From Hyphomicrobiales bacterium (lineage in GTDB: Bacteria; Pseudomonadota; Alphaproteobacteria; Rhizobiales; JAJFHB01): a stretch of 35,175 nt of DNA. Made by a program: the position numbers and the translations under genes. The DNA is taken from assembly GCA_021775625.1 (NCBI GenBank), contig JAJFHM010000167.1:1-35175 (forward strand), written 5' to 3'. Positions 1-9,984 of this stretch are shown here, in pieces (position 1 is the first letter of the stretch; each line of letters starts with the position of its first letter). The notes under the pieces were generated by a model. That model ran no database searches and was not told the origin of the DNA. It saw only the letters and a list, made by a program, of their open reading frames with translations.

Positions 1-375
1 GACCTGCGCGTGCTCGAATATGGCCAGCGCCTGATCCACAGAGCCCGGAATGTCCTGGCCGATGGGCCGGAGGCATCGACCGGCCGCAGCCTGCTCGACC
101 GTGTTCTGAGCGGTGGCGCACAATGCCTTGGACGCCGCATCGGACGATTGGAGCCCGGCGCGCGAGCCGATGTGATTGTCCTCGACACCAATTCACCTTT
201 GCTGTTTGGCCGGCGGGGTGACGCTCTCATCGATTCCTGGATCTTTTCCGGCAACCAGCCCTGCGTGTCTGACGTCTTCGTCGGAGGCCGGCATGTTGTC
301 CAGAATGGCCGCCACATACGTGAAGATGAAATTGCCCAGAACTACCGATCCACCATCAAACGCCTAACGGACTGA
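1..375 (+). CDS. hutF: Formimidoylglutamate deiminase, C-terminal part (5' truncated by window edge)
   Basis: Frame +1 is open from base 1 (DLRVLEYGQRL...); amidohydrolase C-terminal pattern 'GRLEPGARADVIVLDTNSPLL...'; directly precedes hutH. Confidence 0.85.
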   Translation, partial: DLRVLEYGQRLIHRARNVLADGPEASTGRSLLDRVLSGGAQCLGRRIGRLEPGARADVIVLDTNSPLLFGRRGDALIDSWIFSGNQPCVSDVFVGGRHVVQNGRHIREDEIAQNYRSTIKRLTD

Positions 376-378
376 AAA

Positions 379-1908
379 ATGCCGGCCACCACGATAAAGA
401 TTTCCAGCCGCCCCCTCACCTTCCGCGACCTGCGGGCAGCCTACGCCGGTCCTGTCACGGTCGAACTGGCCAGATCGGAGCGCGCCCGGGTGGACCGCAG
501 CGCCAAGGCTGTCGCCGACATTCTGGAAGAAGGCAATCCGATCTATGGCGTCAACACCGGCTTCGGAAAACTGGCGCAAACCAGGATCGCCGATGAGGAT
601 CTGACGGACCTGCAACTCAACCTGATCCGCTCACATGCCGCGGGCACGGGCGCGCCGCTTGCCGGGCCAATCGTTCGCCTGATCCTGCTCCTCAAGATCA
701 AGAGCCTGTCGCGCGGCCATTCCGGCATTCGCGCGGCCACGCTGGACATGCTTATCGCACTTCTCAATGGCGATATTCTGCCGGCCATACCGCGCCAGGG
801 ATCGGTCGGCGCATCGGGTGATCTTGCACCTTTGGCGCATATGTCTCTCGTGTTGCTGGGCGAAGGCAAGGTGCTGAACGGCACCACATCGACGTCCGGC
901 AAGGCTGCACTGCGGAAGGCGGGCCTCAAAGCTTTGGTGCCGGCGCCAAAGGAAGGGCTCGCCTTGTTGAACGGGACACAGGTCTCCACCGCCATCACCA
1001 TCGCAGGACTGTTCGAAGCCGAACGCAACATGTCCACCGCATTGCTGTCTGGCGCCATGTCCATCGACGCCATTCTCGGCAGCGACACCCCTTTCGATGC
1101 ACGTATCCAGGAGCTCCGCGGCCATGCCGGACAGGTGGATACGGCAGGAGTGATCCGAGGCCTGCTCAAGGGCAGCAGGATCCGGGCCTCGCATGTGGAT
1201 TGCGAACGGGTGCAGGATCCCTATTCGTTCCGCTGCCAGCCGCAGGTAATGGGAGCCTGTCTCGATGTCATGCGCGACTGCGCCGCCAAGCTGCTTATCG
1301 AGAGCAATGCGGTGACCGACAATCCGCTGGTTTTCGCAGACGCTGGCGACGTCTTGTCGGGGGGCAACTTTCACGCTCAGCCGGTGGCCTTCGCCGCCGA
1401 CACCCTGGCACTGGCGATTGCTGAAATCGGTTCGCTGTCCGAGCGCCGCATGGCGGCCATGATCGACAGCCAGATCAGCGAGCTGCCGCCCTTTCTCACC
1501 AGCGATCCGGGCCGCAACTCCGGCTTCATGCTGGCGCAGGTAACCGCTGCTGCCCTGGCCAGCGAAAACAAGGCCCTCGCCCACCCGCGCAGCACCGACA
1601 GCCTGCCGACCTCTGCCAATCAGGAAGACCATGTCTCCATGGCGACCAACGCGGCGCTGCGGTTGGCCGATCTCAACCGCAATACCCGGGTGATTGTCGC
1701 GATCGAGCTTCTGGGCGCAGCGCAGGGCATCGATTTCCGCAGCCCGCTCAAAACATCCGCAAAGCTTGCAAAAGCGCACGCACAGGTGCGCCGCCGAGTT
1801 GCGCGGTGGGATCGCGACCGGGTTTTTGGCGATGATCTGGAACGGGCGATGGCGTTGATTGATGAAGGCACGTTCGATACTGTCGGCGCCGGATTATTTG
1901 CCTACTGA
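379..1908 (+). CDS. hutH: Histidine ammonia-lyase
   Basis: 509 aa; MIO-forming ASG in 'GSVGASGDLAPLAHMSLVLLGEG'; 'YGVNTGFGKLA'; 'RSHAAGTG' with the His typical of HAL; 'QDPYSFRCQPQVMG'. Confidence 0.96.
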   Translation: MPATTIKISSRPLTFRDLRAAYAGPVTVELARSERARVDRSAKAVADILEEGNPIYGVNTGFGKLAQTRIADEDLTDLQLNLIRSHAAGTGAPLAGPIVRLILLLKIKSLSRGHSGIRAATLDMLIALLNGDILPAIPRQGSVGASGDLAPLAHMSLVLLGEGKVLNGTTSTSGKAALRKAGLKALVPAPKEGLALLNGTQVSTAITIAGLFEAERNMSTALLSGAMSIDAILGSDTPFDARIQELRGHAGQVDTAGVIRGLLKGSRIRASHVDCERVQDPYSFRCQPQVMGACLDVMRDCAAKLLIESNAVTDNPLVFADAGDVLSGGNFHAQPVAFAADTLALAIAEIGSLSERRMAAMIDSQISELPPFLTSDPGRNSGFMLAQVTAAALASENKALAHPRSTDSLPTSANQEDHVSMATNAALRLADLNRNTRVIVAIELLGAAQGIDFRSPLKTSAKLAKAHAQVRRRVARWDRDRVFGDDLERAMALIDEGTFDTVGAGLFAY

Positions 1909-1919
1909 TTTGGGAGTCC

Positions 1920-3494
1920 ATGGAGCGCCACTTCCACCCTTTTTCAATGCTGCGGGCTCAGGCCGCTGGCAACGGCGCTTGCGAAGCGCTGTGCTTTCCA
2001 GCCACGGAAAGCAGGCTTTCCTTTCAAGAGCTGCTCGACGATGCAACCGCCCTGGCGCACGGGCTGATCGGTCTTGGCGTCAAGCCCGGGGAACACGTTG
2101 TGCTGCTGGCGGAAAACCGGTCGGAATGGGTCGTCAGCCAGATGGCGGTCGCCGCAACAGGCGCTGTATTCACACCGCTCAACACCCATTACCGCCACGA
2201 CGATCTGATTGTCGCCCTCCAATTGTCACAGGCGCGCACGGTGCTCACAAGTGGCCGGTTTCGCTCCAACGCCTGGCTTGAGACGCTTCGTAAGGCCAAG
2301 GATGATTTGCATCACGTCCGCCACATCGTGACCATCGGGTTCGAGGAACCTGACCTGATGAGCTTCGCGGGCCTGATCCGCGCCGGGCGAAACGCGGCCG
2401 GGACTTTACCCGTGCCCAATCCGGACGCGCCGGCGGCATTGCTCTTCACGTCTGGCACGACCGGCCACCCGAAGGGCGCGGTGCTGACGCACGCAGCGAT
2501 GATGGTCGATGCATTCGAGACGGCGGAACGGCTCGGCATCATGCACGGCGACCGGTGGACCTCCATCATCCCGCTCTTCCACTGTGCCGGCTGCATCATG
2601 AACGTACTGGGATGCCTGCAAAAGGGTGGCTGTTATGTCGGCGTTCCGGCCTTCGATCCGGTCGCCATGTTCGAAGTGATCCAGACCGAGCGTTGCACCG
2701 CCCTGTCCGGTGTGCCAACCAGTTATCTGGCCATGCTGGACCATCCGCAGCGCCGCGAATTCGACCTAACCAGCCTGCGCACTGGCTCGTGTGGCGGCGC
2801 CGACTGCAACCCGGACATGCTGCAGCGTTGCGCTGCCGAGTATCCCATACCGCAAGTCTGCCAGCTTTACGGCATGACCGAAACATCGACCGTGGTCGCC
2901 TGCCCGACAACGAACGATCCGTTACGCTTCTCCACGGTCGGCCGGCCCCTGCCAAGCTGCGAGGTGAGGATCATGGACCCGGAGACCGGGGCAACGCTGC
3001 CTGCAAATAAGATCGGCGAGATTCAGGCCCGTGGCCCGATGATCATGAGCGGCTATCACGACCACCCTGACGCCACCGCCGAGAGCCTCATCGATGGCGG
3101 TTGGTTGCGGACAGGCGATCTCGGTTCACTCAATGACACGGGACACCTTGTCATTGCCGGCGGCCGTCTGAAGGACATGATCATCCGTGGCGGTGAGAAC
3201 ATCTACCCGGTCGAGATCGAAAACCTGCTGGACGAACATCCCGGCGTGGCCTCAGTGGCCGTGCTCGGCTTGCCGGACGACTATTATGGCGAGCGGGTGG
3301 CTGCGGCAGTGGTGTCTGCAGGCGCCGTTGGCGCAGCCGAACTGCAGGCGTTCTGCAAGGATCGTATCGCCGGATTCAAGATCCCGGCAGTGTTCTACGA
3401 GACGAAAGAGCTGCCCCTCACCCCAAGCGGCAAGGTCAAGAAAAATGAGCTGCGGGGATGGATTGAGGGCGGACGCCTGCCAACTCTCACCTGA
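1920..3494 (+). CDS. AMP-dependent acyl-CoA synthetase/ligase
   Basis: 524 aa; AMP-binding motif 'LLFTSGTTGHPKGAVLTH', 'YGMTETS', 'GWLRTGDLG', 'IIRGGENIYPVEIE', C-terminal 'PLTPSGKVKK'; starts 11 nt after hutH. Confidence 0.93.
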   Translation: MERHFHPFSMLRAQAAGNGACEALCFPATESRLSFQELLDDATALAHGLIGLGVKPGEHVVLLAENRSEWVVSQMAVAATGAVFTPLNTHYRHDDLIVALQLSQARTVLTSGRFRSNAWLETLRKAKDDLHHVRHIVTIGFEEPDLMSFAGLIRAGRNAAGTLPVPNPDAPAALLFTSGTTGHPKGAVLTHAAMMVDAFETAERLGIMHGDRWTSIIPLFHCAGCIMNVLGCLQKGGCYVGVPAFDPVAMFEVIQTERCTALSGVPTSYLAMLDHPQRREFDLTSLRTGSCGGADCNPDMLQRCAAEYPIPQVCQLYGMTETSTVVACPTTNDPLRFSTVGRPLPSCEVRIMDPETGATLPANKIGEIQARGPMIMSGYHDHPDATAESLIDGGWLRTGDLGSLNDTGHLVIAGGRLKDMIIRGGENIYPVEIENLLDEHPGVASVAVLGLPDDYYGERVAAAVVSAGAVGAAELQAFCKDRIAGFKIPAVFYETKELPLTPSGKVKKNELRGWIEGGRLPTLT

Positions 3495-3496
3495 TG

Positions 3497-3796
3497 CTAA
3501 AGCAGGAAGCTGCGGATAATCAAAAGCAGCGCGCTGGCGATAATCAAAGAAACCAACACGATGATTGTGGTCGATTTACCGATGCTTGAATCTTCACGGG
3601 TGATGGTCACATCGCAATCCGGCACGACATAAACCGAATAAAGCGTGTCCCACATGCCCTTTGAAACTTCCGTAAGGGGTTCGAGTTCCTGAAACCGTGG
3701 AGCTTTGGGAAAGAGCCAGCTGGAGCCACGAATTTCCACGCGGCCGGACAGCTTTTCACCGGCATCAACCGATTCAAACCTGAACCGGTAGGTCAT
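3497..3796 (-). CDS. Hypothetical small protein with C-terminal transmembrane segment
   Basis: Within ORF 3497..4015(-); likely start MTYRFRFESVD... (99 aa); C-terminal 'TTIIVLVSLIIASALLLIIRSFLL' is a single hydrophobic tail. Start site uncertain. Confidence 0.55.
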   Translation of the reverse strand: MTYRFRFESVDAGEKLSGRVEIRGSSWLFPKAPRFQELEPLTEVSKGMWDTLYSVYVVPDCDVTITREDSSIGKSTTIIVLVSLIIASALLLIIRSFLL

Positions 3797-3987
3797 GCTC
3801 AGGCTATTGGAGAATGTCGACAGGATCTTTGTCCGCTCACCCTTGCGGGCGGTCTTCGGTGTGCTTCGGAAGAACATGGTTGGAGAGGTGGCTCCGCAGG
3901 TCAAAAACGTGTCCAAGCCAACATTGCATGGTTGCTTCGCAAACACTAGGGTGCCGCAATACAACCGAGACACTGGAGGCGCGTTCC

Positions 3988-4356
3988 ATGGCGACCGACG
4001 ATATCTGCGTGACAATTGTCCCCTATTTCAAAGTGCATGACGGCAAGCTGGACGAATTCAAGGCCGGTTGCGACGCGCTTATCGAACAGACAAAAAAGGA
4101 ACCCGGCGCGCTTTACTACGGATATTCATTTGATGGCAACGACGCCCATTGCCGTGAGGGTTACAAGGACGGTGATGCGCTGCTTGCGCATCTGGAAAAT
4201 ATCGGGCCCTTGCTGCAGGAAGCCTTGAAGATATCGGATATCACGCGGCTTGAAGTTCATGGACCGGAATCAGAACTGGCGAAACTTCGTGAGCCGCTGA
4301 GTAATCTCAACCCGCAGTTTTTCACCTTGGAGTACGGTTTCCGCAGGTCGGCCTAA
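3988..4356 (+). CDS. Antibiotic biosynthesis monooxygenase (ABM)-like / putative quinol monooxygenase
   Basis: Internal ATG of ORF 3814..4356 preceded by GGAGG; 'VTIVPYFKVHDGKLDEFKAGCDALIEQTKKEPGALYYGYSFDG' is typical of the small ABM fold. Confidence 0.7.
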   Translation: MATDDICVTIVPYFKVHDGKLDEFKAGCDALIEQTKKEPGALYYGYSFDGNDAHCREGYKDGDALLAHLENIGPLLQEALKISDITRLEVHGPESELAKLREPLSNLNPQFFTLEYGFRRSA

Positions 4357-5018
4357 GCCGCCGGGCGGAGCTTCATATTCTCCGCGACCACATCGAGCAG
4401 CTCTTTTTCCTCTTTGGCCAGATCATCGTCTGATGACGCAATGGCCAGGAGGAAGCCATAGATGGCGTCCTTGCCATCTTCGGTCAGGGCGCTGCCCAAC
4501 AGTGCGGCCAGCTTGGCCGGCTCAGGCAACTGGGCGTGGTTCGCCACCACCTTGTTGAACTCGGCCTTGTCGAACTCCTTGAAGATCTGAGTTCCGATTT
4601 CGGCTGCTGCTGCAACTTCCCGGGCTTCGATTTTGCGATCCGCTGCAATCATCGATGCGGCCAGACTGTAGCCAATGCGCACGAGACTGAGTTCTTCGTC
4701 GTTTTGCGGCAGCCCGGCGGTCTGCAACAGTTTGCTGACAGCCTGTGGGTTTTTGCGCACGCAGGCGGCCCGCGCCAGCCCATAGGTCAAAAGAAACGGG
4801 TTGGACACGAGGGCGGTTGGACTGAACCAACCAACTGCACTGGAAATGCCGGTTTCCTTCAGCAACTGCAGCCGGACACATTTGCTGCATCCAATGATCT
4901 TCTTTGATTCAAACTTGAAGGCGAGCACATAGCCGCGCACATAGGGCAACGTTGCCGCGGACTCCAGTCCGCGCTCACCGCAATAAGGACAGGGATAAGC
5001 GACGTGCTCATCGGTCAT
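4353..5018 (-). CDS. Zinc-ribbon plus TerB-like hypothetical protein
   Basis: Start at MTDEHVAYPCPYCGERG; CPYC...CSKC cysteine pairs; C-terminal helical region 'AASMIAADRKIEAREVAAAAEIG...IASSDDDLAKEEKELLDVVAENM' resembles TerB repeats. Confidence 0.6.
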   Translation of the reverse strand: MTDEHVAYPCPYCGERGLESAATLPYVRGYVLAFKFESKKIIGCSKCVRLQLLKETGISSAVGWFSPTALVSNPFLLTYGLARAACVRKNPQAVSKLLQTAGLPQNDEELSLVRIGYSLAASMIAADRKIEAREVAAAAEIGTQIFKEFDKAEFNKVVANHAQLPEPAKLAALLGSALTEDGKDAIYGFLLAIASSDDDLAKEEKELLDVVAENMKLRPAA

Positions 5019-5063
5019 ACATCCGATGTCGCACCTCAACCTGATTCGGGGCAAGCGCTCAAA

Positions 5064-5930
5064 TCAGACCTGCACCAGGATCAACGGTGCTCCGAACGCC
5101 TCGCTGACCGCTTCAATGCTGCTGGCGTCGTCGAAATGGGCATAATCGATGTCGGCGATAACGAGCCCCGGAGACTGCAACCTGATGGCGCGGCTAACCT
5201 GGGACAGCTGGTTGACCCCGCAAAAACCGATTTCCACCGAACTCGACTGTGCTTCGAGCACGCCTTGATGCAACGCGGCACGTTCCGCCCCGCTGCCGGA
5301 GACGATCAGGAACTGGTGGCGTCGATTTGCCTGAGCCGCAATCCGCTCTGCGGTTTTGACAACAGCGCCCACTTCCGCGCCGGGGCTGAGGATCGCCACA
5401 ACCGGGCCGCCCTCGAACTCCGGGTCAGCGGGTGCAACAAGCACGCCGGAACCGTGCGCCATTTTCGAGCGCAAAGCCGCAACCGTGTGAACCCGGCCAA
5501 TCCTTGACCTGGAACTTCCAAGTGCCAGGATCTGCGCCTTTCCACCGGCCAGGTTCAGGGACTCCGCAGGCTGTCCGCGTGTAACACTGAACCCGCACTC
5601 AACGTTTTCCCGTGCCGCAATTCGGGCGATTGTTCTGCGCGCTGTATCCACAGACCGCTTGATTTCGGAGGTAATCTGGAGCGAACTGAAACTGCGGCTC
5701 GAGGTGCCGGAGAAGGAAATTTCACGGGCAAACGGCATTGCCGCCAGATTGTGGAGGCATTCATCTTCGATAAACACGGCACTCAATTGCGCACCGGTTG
5801 CCGCCGCCAGACCGACGGCCGCTTCCACGGCCGCGCGATTGAGCGTCGAACAATCGAGCGCCAAAGCAATCGTACGCACGTCAATCGGCCGGCCCGGACC
5901 GGATGCGGGTTGTTCAGATTTGTGCGACAT
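5064..5930 (-). CDS. Universal stress protein (UspA-like) domain protein
   Basis: Start at MSHKSEQ; 'RTIALALDCSTLNRAAVEAAVGLAAATGAQLSAVFIEDECL' is a USP-type N-terminus. Only 10 nt from the stop of the upstream Lon-like gene. Confidence 0.6.
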   Translation of the reverse strand: MSHKSEQPASGPGRPIDVRTIALALDCSTLNRAAVEAAVGLAAATGAQLSAVFIEDECLHNLAAMPFAREISFSGTSSRSFSSLQITSEIKRSVDTARRTIARIAARENVECGFSVTRGQPAESLNLAGGKAQILALGSSRSRIGRVHTVAALRSKMAHGSGVLVAPADPEFEGGPVVAILSPGAEVGAVVKTAERIAAQANRRHQFLIVSGSGAERAALHQGVLEAQSSSVEIGFCGVNQLSQVSRAIRLQSPGLVIADIDYAHFDDASSIEAVSEAFGAPLILVQV

Positions 5931-5940
5931 GACCGACCAC

Positions 5941-8484
5941 CTACGCTGTGTCCCCGTTACCGTTGTTTTCCCTGTCTTTGCCGTAGGAACTGCGGGCATC
6001 TGCCAGGCCGATCAGGCGTTGCTCCACCTTCTGATTGACCGAGCCATCTGGAAACTTGCCATTTCTGCCGCGCTTGCCGGCCGGCACGCCGGTCAAAAGC
6101 TCAATTCCCTGATCTATGGTGCGAATAGGATAGATGTGGAACTTGCCCTTGGCGCAGGCCTCGACGACATCTGAACGCAGCATAAGGTGCTGGACATTGG
6201 AGTGCGGGATCAAAACCCCCTGCTCGCCAGACAGGCCACGACTGGCGCAAAGATCAAAGTACCCTTCGATCTTGTCATTGACGCCGCCAATGGTCTGGAC
6301 TTCGCCCAGTTGGCTGACCGACCCGGTCACCGCAAATGACTGCTTGATGGGAAGCTCCGACAGGGCCGAGAGCAAGGCATAGAGTTCGGTCGATGATGCG
6401 CTGTCGCCATCGACCCCGCCATAGGACTGCTCAAACACCAGACTGGCGCCGAACGAGAGCGGAACACCGGGTGCATAACGCGACGTGATGAAACTCGACA
6501 GGATGAGAACGCCTTTGGAATGGAGCGCGCCGCCAAGGGCGACTTCGCGTTCGATGTCGACAACCTTGCCAGAGCCCATCTGAATGCGGGCGGTAACACG
6601 GGACGGCTTTCCGAAACGGATGTCGCCCATGGAAAGCACGCTCAGTCCATTGATCTGACCAATGACGGCGCCGCTTGTTTTGACGCTGACGATATCGCGC
6701 TCGATGGCCTCCATCTGGCGTTCGCGGATCCGGTCGGAGCGGCGCTTCCGGCCATCGATGGCGCTTTCGATATCGCACGCGCCGATCAGGCGGCGGCCCG
6801 CCTTGTTCGACCAGTAGTCCGCCTCACGCAGCAGATCAGCAATATGTTCATCGCGCAGGGACAGGCGTTCGCTGTCGTCCGCCATGCGGCTGGAATGCTC
6901 AATCACCGCTGCAACGCCGCCGGGATCAAGCGCGCGCACATTGTTGCAGGCAGCAAGTGCGCCGATCCAGGCCGCATAGCGCGTTTCCATTGGGCGTGCC
7001 CGTTTCAGCACGTCATCGAATTCGGCTTCCACCTTGAAGAATTCCGAAAATTCAGGATCCTGCGCTGCCAGCATGAAATACAGCATGTGATCGCCGAACA
7101 GCACCACCTTGACGCTCAACGGTATCGGTTCGGGTTCCAGTGACACCGGTGAAAACATGCCGGCGTATTCGGTGGCGGATTCAATGGTGATGCGGTTGGT
7201 CTTCAAAGATCGTTTCAAAGCGTCCCATGCGAAGGGTTGCATCAACAGCTTGCGCGCATCAATCAGCAGATATCCACCATTCGCGTGGTGCAAAGAGCCG
7301 GGCTTGATCAAGGTGAAGTCGGTGATCAACGCACCCATCTGGGACTGATGCTCCACCCGGCCAACCAGATTGGCCAATGATGGCCGCTCATCCTTGACAA
7401 TCGGCGCGGCGCGCCCGTTCGGAGCGCCATCGGAGGAGACCACCACGTTTACCGCATAGCGGCGCAAACGTGGATCATCGCCCTGCGGCTGCACGGGCCC
7501 GGTGACCTCTGCTTCGACCTGCCCCGGCATCTCAGGCGATGCAAGAAACATGTAAATATTCTCAGCGAGATCCGCCTTGACCGCATCCAGATAGGCACGC
7601 ATTCCCTCAACGCCAGAGAAGGCCTTTTCGAGATCGCCGCTGACATGGGCTATGGCGGCATTCGCAAATTCCAAATCCAGCTTCTGAAGCGACCGGCGCG
7701 CCTCCGTCATCAGACCCGGCATGCCCTGCAACATGACCTCCAACTCGTGCTGTATGGTTCTGATCGCCTGTTCGATACGGTCTTTTTCTTCCTGCGGCAG
7801 AGCCTTAAACTCTTCCGGCTTCAAGACCTCGCCTTCCTTGATGGGCGCAACACCAAACCCCTGCGGTGTGTGGAGCACCGCCGTGCCCAGTTCCTGCGCC
7901 TTTTGCTGCAGTTCCGAAAAGGCTGATTCCTGCGCCTGCTTCACGCCGGATTCAATTGAGCGCCTTCGGGTCTGATACTCGTCGGCCTCGAACATCGCCT
8001 TTGCGGTGGCGCGTATGTCCGCAACCATGGTCTCCATGGCGGCGCGGAAACGGACGGCCTTGCCAGCCGGCAAACACATTGCTTTCGGTTTGTCCGGGGC
8101 GGCAAAGTTGTAGAGGTAAACCCAGTCACACGGAGGTTCCTGGCGCCGGGCCTTGGTCTGCAACAATTCCTCGACCGCGCCCTGCATGTCGCAACCATGT
8201 GCGCCGAGTACGAACAGGTTGAAACCGTCATGGGAAATCCCGGTACCAAGCTCGATCGCATCGATCGCCCGTGCCTGGCCGAGGATGTCCTTGGGCGGCT
8301 TGAGTTCGGCGGTGGACTTGAAAGCAAAGCGTGCCGGGTCGCATGTGCGGCGCAACTTCGCCGGCGCAAGCGGCGCAACAACCGGCTTGGGTTTGGGACT
8401 AGGTCGTGATGTTTTTTTCGCCACGGAGTCCTCTTCACACTGGCTTCCAGGATCACCTGTTCTGAGGTACTCCTGGAGAGGCAA
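5941..8484 (-). CDS. Lon-like protease (LonB-type with AAA_32-like N-terminal region)
   Basis: 847 aa; C-terminal Lon Ser-Lys dyad 'GGVDGDSASSTELYALLSAL...GSVSQLGEVQTIGGVNDKIEGYF'; 'NGGYLLIDARKLL' region. Confidence 0.88.
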   Translation of the reverse strand: MPLQEYLRTGDPGSQCEEDSVAKKTSRPSPKPKPVVAPLAPAKLRRTCDPARFAFKSTAELKPPKDILGQARAIDAIELGTGISHDGFNLFVLGAHGCDMQGAVEELLQTKARRQEPPCDWVYLYNFAAPDKPKAMCLPAGKAVRFRAAMETMVADIRATAKAMFEADEYQTRRRSIESGVKQAQESAFSELQQKAQELGTAVLHTPQGFGVAPIKEGEVLKPEEFKALPQEEKDRIEQAIRTIQHELEVMLQGMPGLMTEARRSLQKLDLEFANAAIAHVSGDLEKAFSGVEGMRAYLDAVKADLAENIYMFLASPEMPGQVEAEVTGPVQPQGDDPRLRRYAVNVVVSSDGAPNGRAAPIVKDERPSLANLVGRVEHQSQMGALITDFTLIKPGSLHHANGGYLLIDARKLLMQPFAWDALKRSLKTNRITIESATEYAGMFSPVSLEPEPIPLSVKVVLFGDHMLYFMLAAQDPEFSEFFKVEAEFDDVLKRARPMETRYAAWIGALAACNNVRALDPGGVAAVIEHSSRMADDSERLSLRDEHIADLLREADYWSNKAGRRLIGACDIESAIDGRKRRSDRIRERQMEAIERDIVSVKTSGAVIGQINGLSVLSMGDIRFGKPSRVTARIQMGSGKVVDIEREVALGGALHSKGVLILSSFITSRYAPGVPLSFGASLVFEQSYGGVDGDSASSTELYALLSALSELPIKQSFAVTGSVSQLGEVQTIGGVNDKIEGYFDLCASRGLSGEQGVLIPHSNVQHLMLRSDVVEACAKGKFHIYPIRTIDQGIELLTGVPAGKRGRNGKFPDGSVNQKVEQRLIGLADARSSYGKDRENNGNGDTA

Positions 8485-8507
8485 TAAGGCAAGCTTGCGA
8501 GGCAGGT

Positions 8508-9035
8508 TCAGCCAAAATCCGGTAGTTCTTCGATTGACCGGTAGGGCTCCTGTAGATGGTGTTCCTGCAGATTGTCACCTTCACCGCCACGGTCAACAAT
8601 CAGGAAATCGGACACGTCCTCAAGAGACAACAGCGGATGATGCCAGACATTCCGGCCATAGCTGATCCCCTGTCCGGACGCGCTGAGAAATGCGCGAAAG
8701 TCATGTGGCACATCGTTGTCATCGCTCGCCGCAACCACGACAATAAAGGGCCTCTTGCTCAACGGGATAAACGCCTGTGTCCCCAAGGGATGGCGCTCCA
8801 TCATCTTGATGGGAATGGGGCATTCGAACGGCTGGCCGCGGAATATGCTGATCAGCGGCCGCCCGCCCTGCGATGCCACATCCACCAGTGCCAGATCATG
8901 GAACCGCTCGGTCGTACCATTGTTGATGGCGTAGTGGTCCGCACCTGTGGTTTCAATCACGTCTCCGAACGGCGCAAAAGCCTCGCGGGTCAGGCGTTCA
9001 ACTGTCAAAGCATGCGGGCCCACGGTCAACATCAC
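8508..9035 (-). CDS. allA: Ureidoglycolate lyase
   Basis: 175 aa; '[35 protein letters not shown]', '[17 protein letters not shown]', '[16 protein letters not shown]'; 4-nt overlap with puuE. Confidence 0.92.
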   Translation of the reverse strand: MMLTVGPHALTVERLTREAFAPFGDVIETTGADHYAINNGTTERFHDLALVDVASQGGRPLISIFRGQPFECPIPIKMMERHPLGTQAFIPLSKRPFIVVVAASDDNDVPHDFRAFLSASGQGISYGRNVWHHPLLSLEDVSDFLIVDRGGEGDNLQEHHLQEPYRSIEELPDFG

Positions 9036-9964
9036 CGCGGTTCGGGGCTGTGGTGTTGATGCCAGTGTCTGGCAATGTCGATGCGGCGCGCCACCCAGGC
9101 CTTGTCGTGGCCCTGCACATAGTCGAGAAAGCGCGCCAGTGCGGCAGCACGGCCCGGCCTGCCCGCCAGCCGGCAGTGCAGTCCGATGGACATCATCTTC
9201 GGTGCGGTTTCGCCTTCGCCGTACAACATGTCGAAGCTGTCTTTCAGATAGGCGAAAAACTGGTCTCCGGAATTAAACCCCTGCGGCGTCGCAAAGCGCA
9301 TATCGTTGGCATCGAGCGTATAGGGGATGACCAGGTGCGGCCCCTTCGGGCCACTGACCCAATAAGGCAGATCGTCGGCGTAAGCATCTGAGTCGTATAA
9401 GAAACCACCGTCCTCCATGACCAGATCGCGGGTGTGCCCCGAACACCGTCCGGTATACCAGCCCAATGGTCGTTCGCCGGTGACTTCCGTGTGAATGCGG
9501 ATGGCGTCGTTCAGATGATCGCGTTCGGCGTCTTTGGTGAAATCCTTGTACTCGATCCAGCGCAGGCCGTGGCTGGCGATTTCCCAGCCAGCCTCCTTCA
9601 TGCCGGCAACGACTTCCGGATTGCGCTGCAACGCCATGGCGACACCGTAGACGGTGACCGGCATTGCGCGTTCCGTAAACAGCCGGTGCAGGCGCCAGAA
9701 CCCGGCACGCGCGCCATATTCATAGATCGATTCCATGTTGAGGTGCCGCTGGCCGGGCCAGGCGGCGGCGCCAACGATTTCGGACAAGAATGCTTCCGAC
9801 GCCTCGTCGCCATGCAGGATGCAGTTTTCACCACCCTCTTCATAGTTGATGACGAACTGAACGGCGATGCGGGCACCGCCCGGCCAGCCTGCATGCGGCG
9901 GTGTCCGGCCATAGCCGATCATGTCACGCGGATAGTTTTGGTCGCTGCCGGTCATTTTTCGCAC
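9032..9964 (-). CDS. puuE: Allantoinase, polysaccharide-deacetylase-like (PuuE type), without fused OHCU decarboxylase
   Basis: 310 aa; '[34 protein letters not shown]', '[15 protein letters not shown]', 'GWYTGRCS'. ORF ends right after the deacetylase domain. Confidence 0.92.
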   Translation of the reverse strand: MRKMTGSDQNYPRDMIGYGRTPPHAGWPGGARIAVQFVINYEEGGENCILHGDEASEAFLSEIVGAAAWPGQRHLNMESIYEYGARAGFWRLHRLFTERAMPVTVYGVAMALQRNPEVVAGMKEAGWEIASHGLRWIEYKDFTKDAERDHLNDAIRIHTEVTGERPLGWYTGRCSGHTRDLVMEDGGFLYDSDAYADDLPYWVSGPKGPHLVIPYTLDANDMRFATPQGFNSGDQFFAYLKDSFDMLYGEGETAPKMMSIGLHCRLAGRPGRAAALARFLDYVQGHDKAWVARRIDIARHWHQHHSPEPR

Positions 9965-9984
9965 GCGCCTCTCGATCCGCAGCC

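Noticed and set aside
631-1779. 382-aa ORF antisense to hutH
   Set aside because: hutH on the other strand is a clear conserved enzyme; the antisense translation has no recognisable domain and reflects high-GC codon bias.
379-1908. Possibility that the lyase is a tyrosine/phenylalanine ammonia-lyase paired with a coumarate-CoA ligase
   Set aside because: The selectivity region reads RSHAAGTG as in histidine ammonia-lyases, and hutF is adjacent.
8489-8498. GCAAGCTTGC palindrome between allA and the Lon-like gene
   Set aside because: A 10-bp palindrome with no loop or T-run; not convincing as a terminator or operator.
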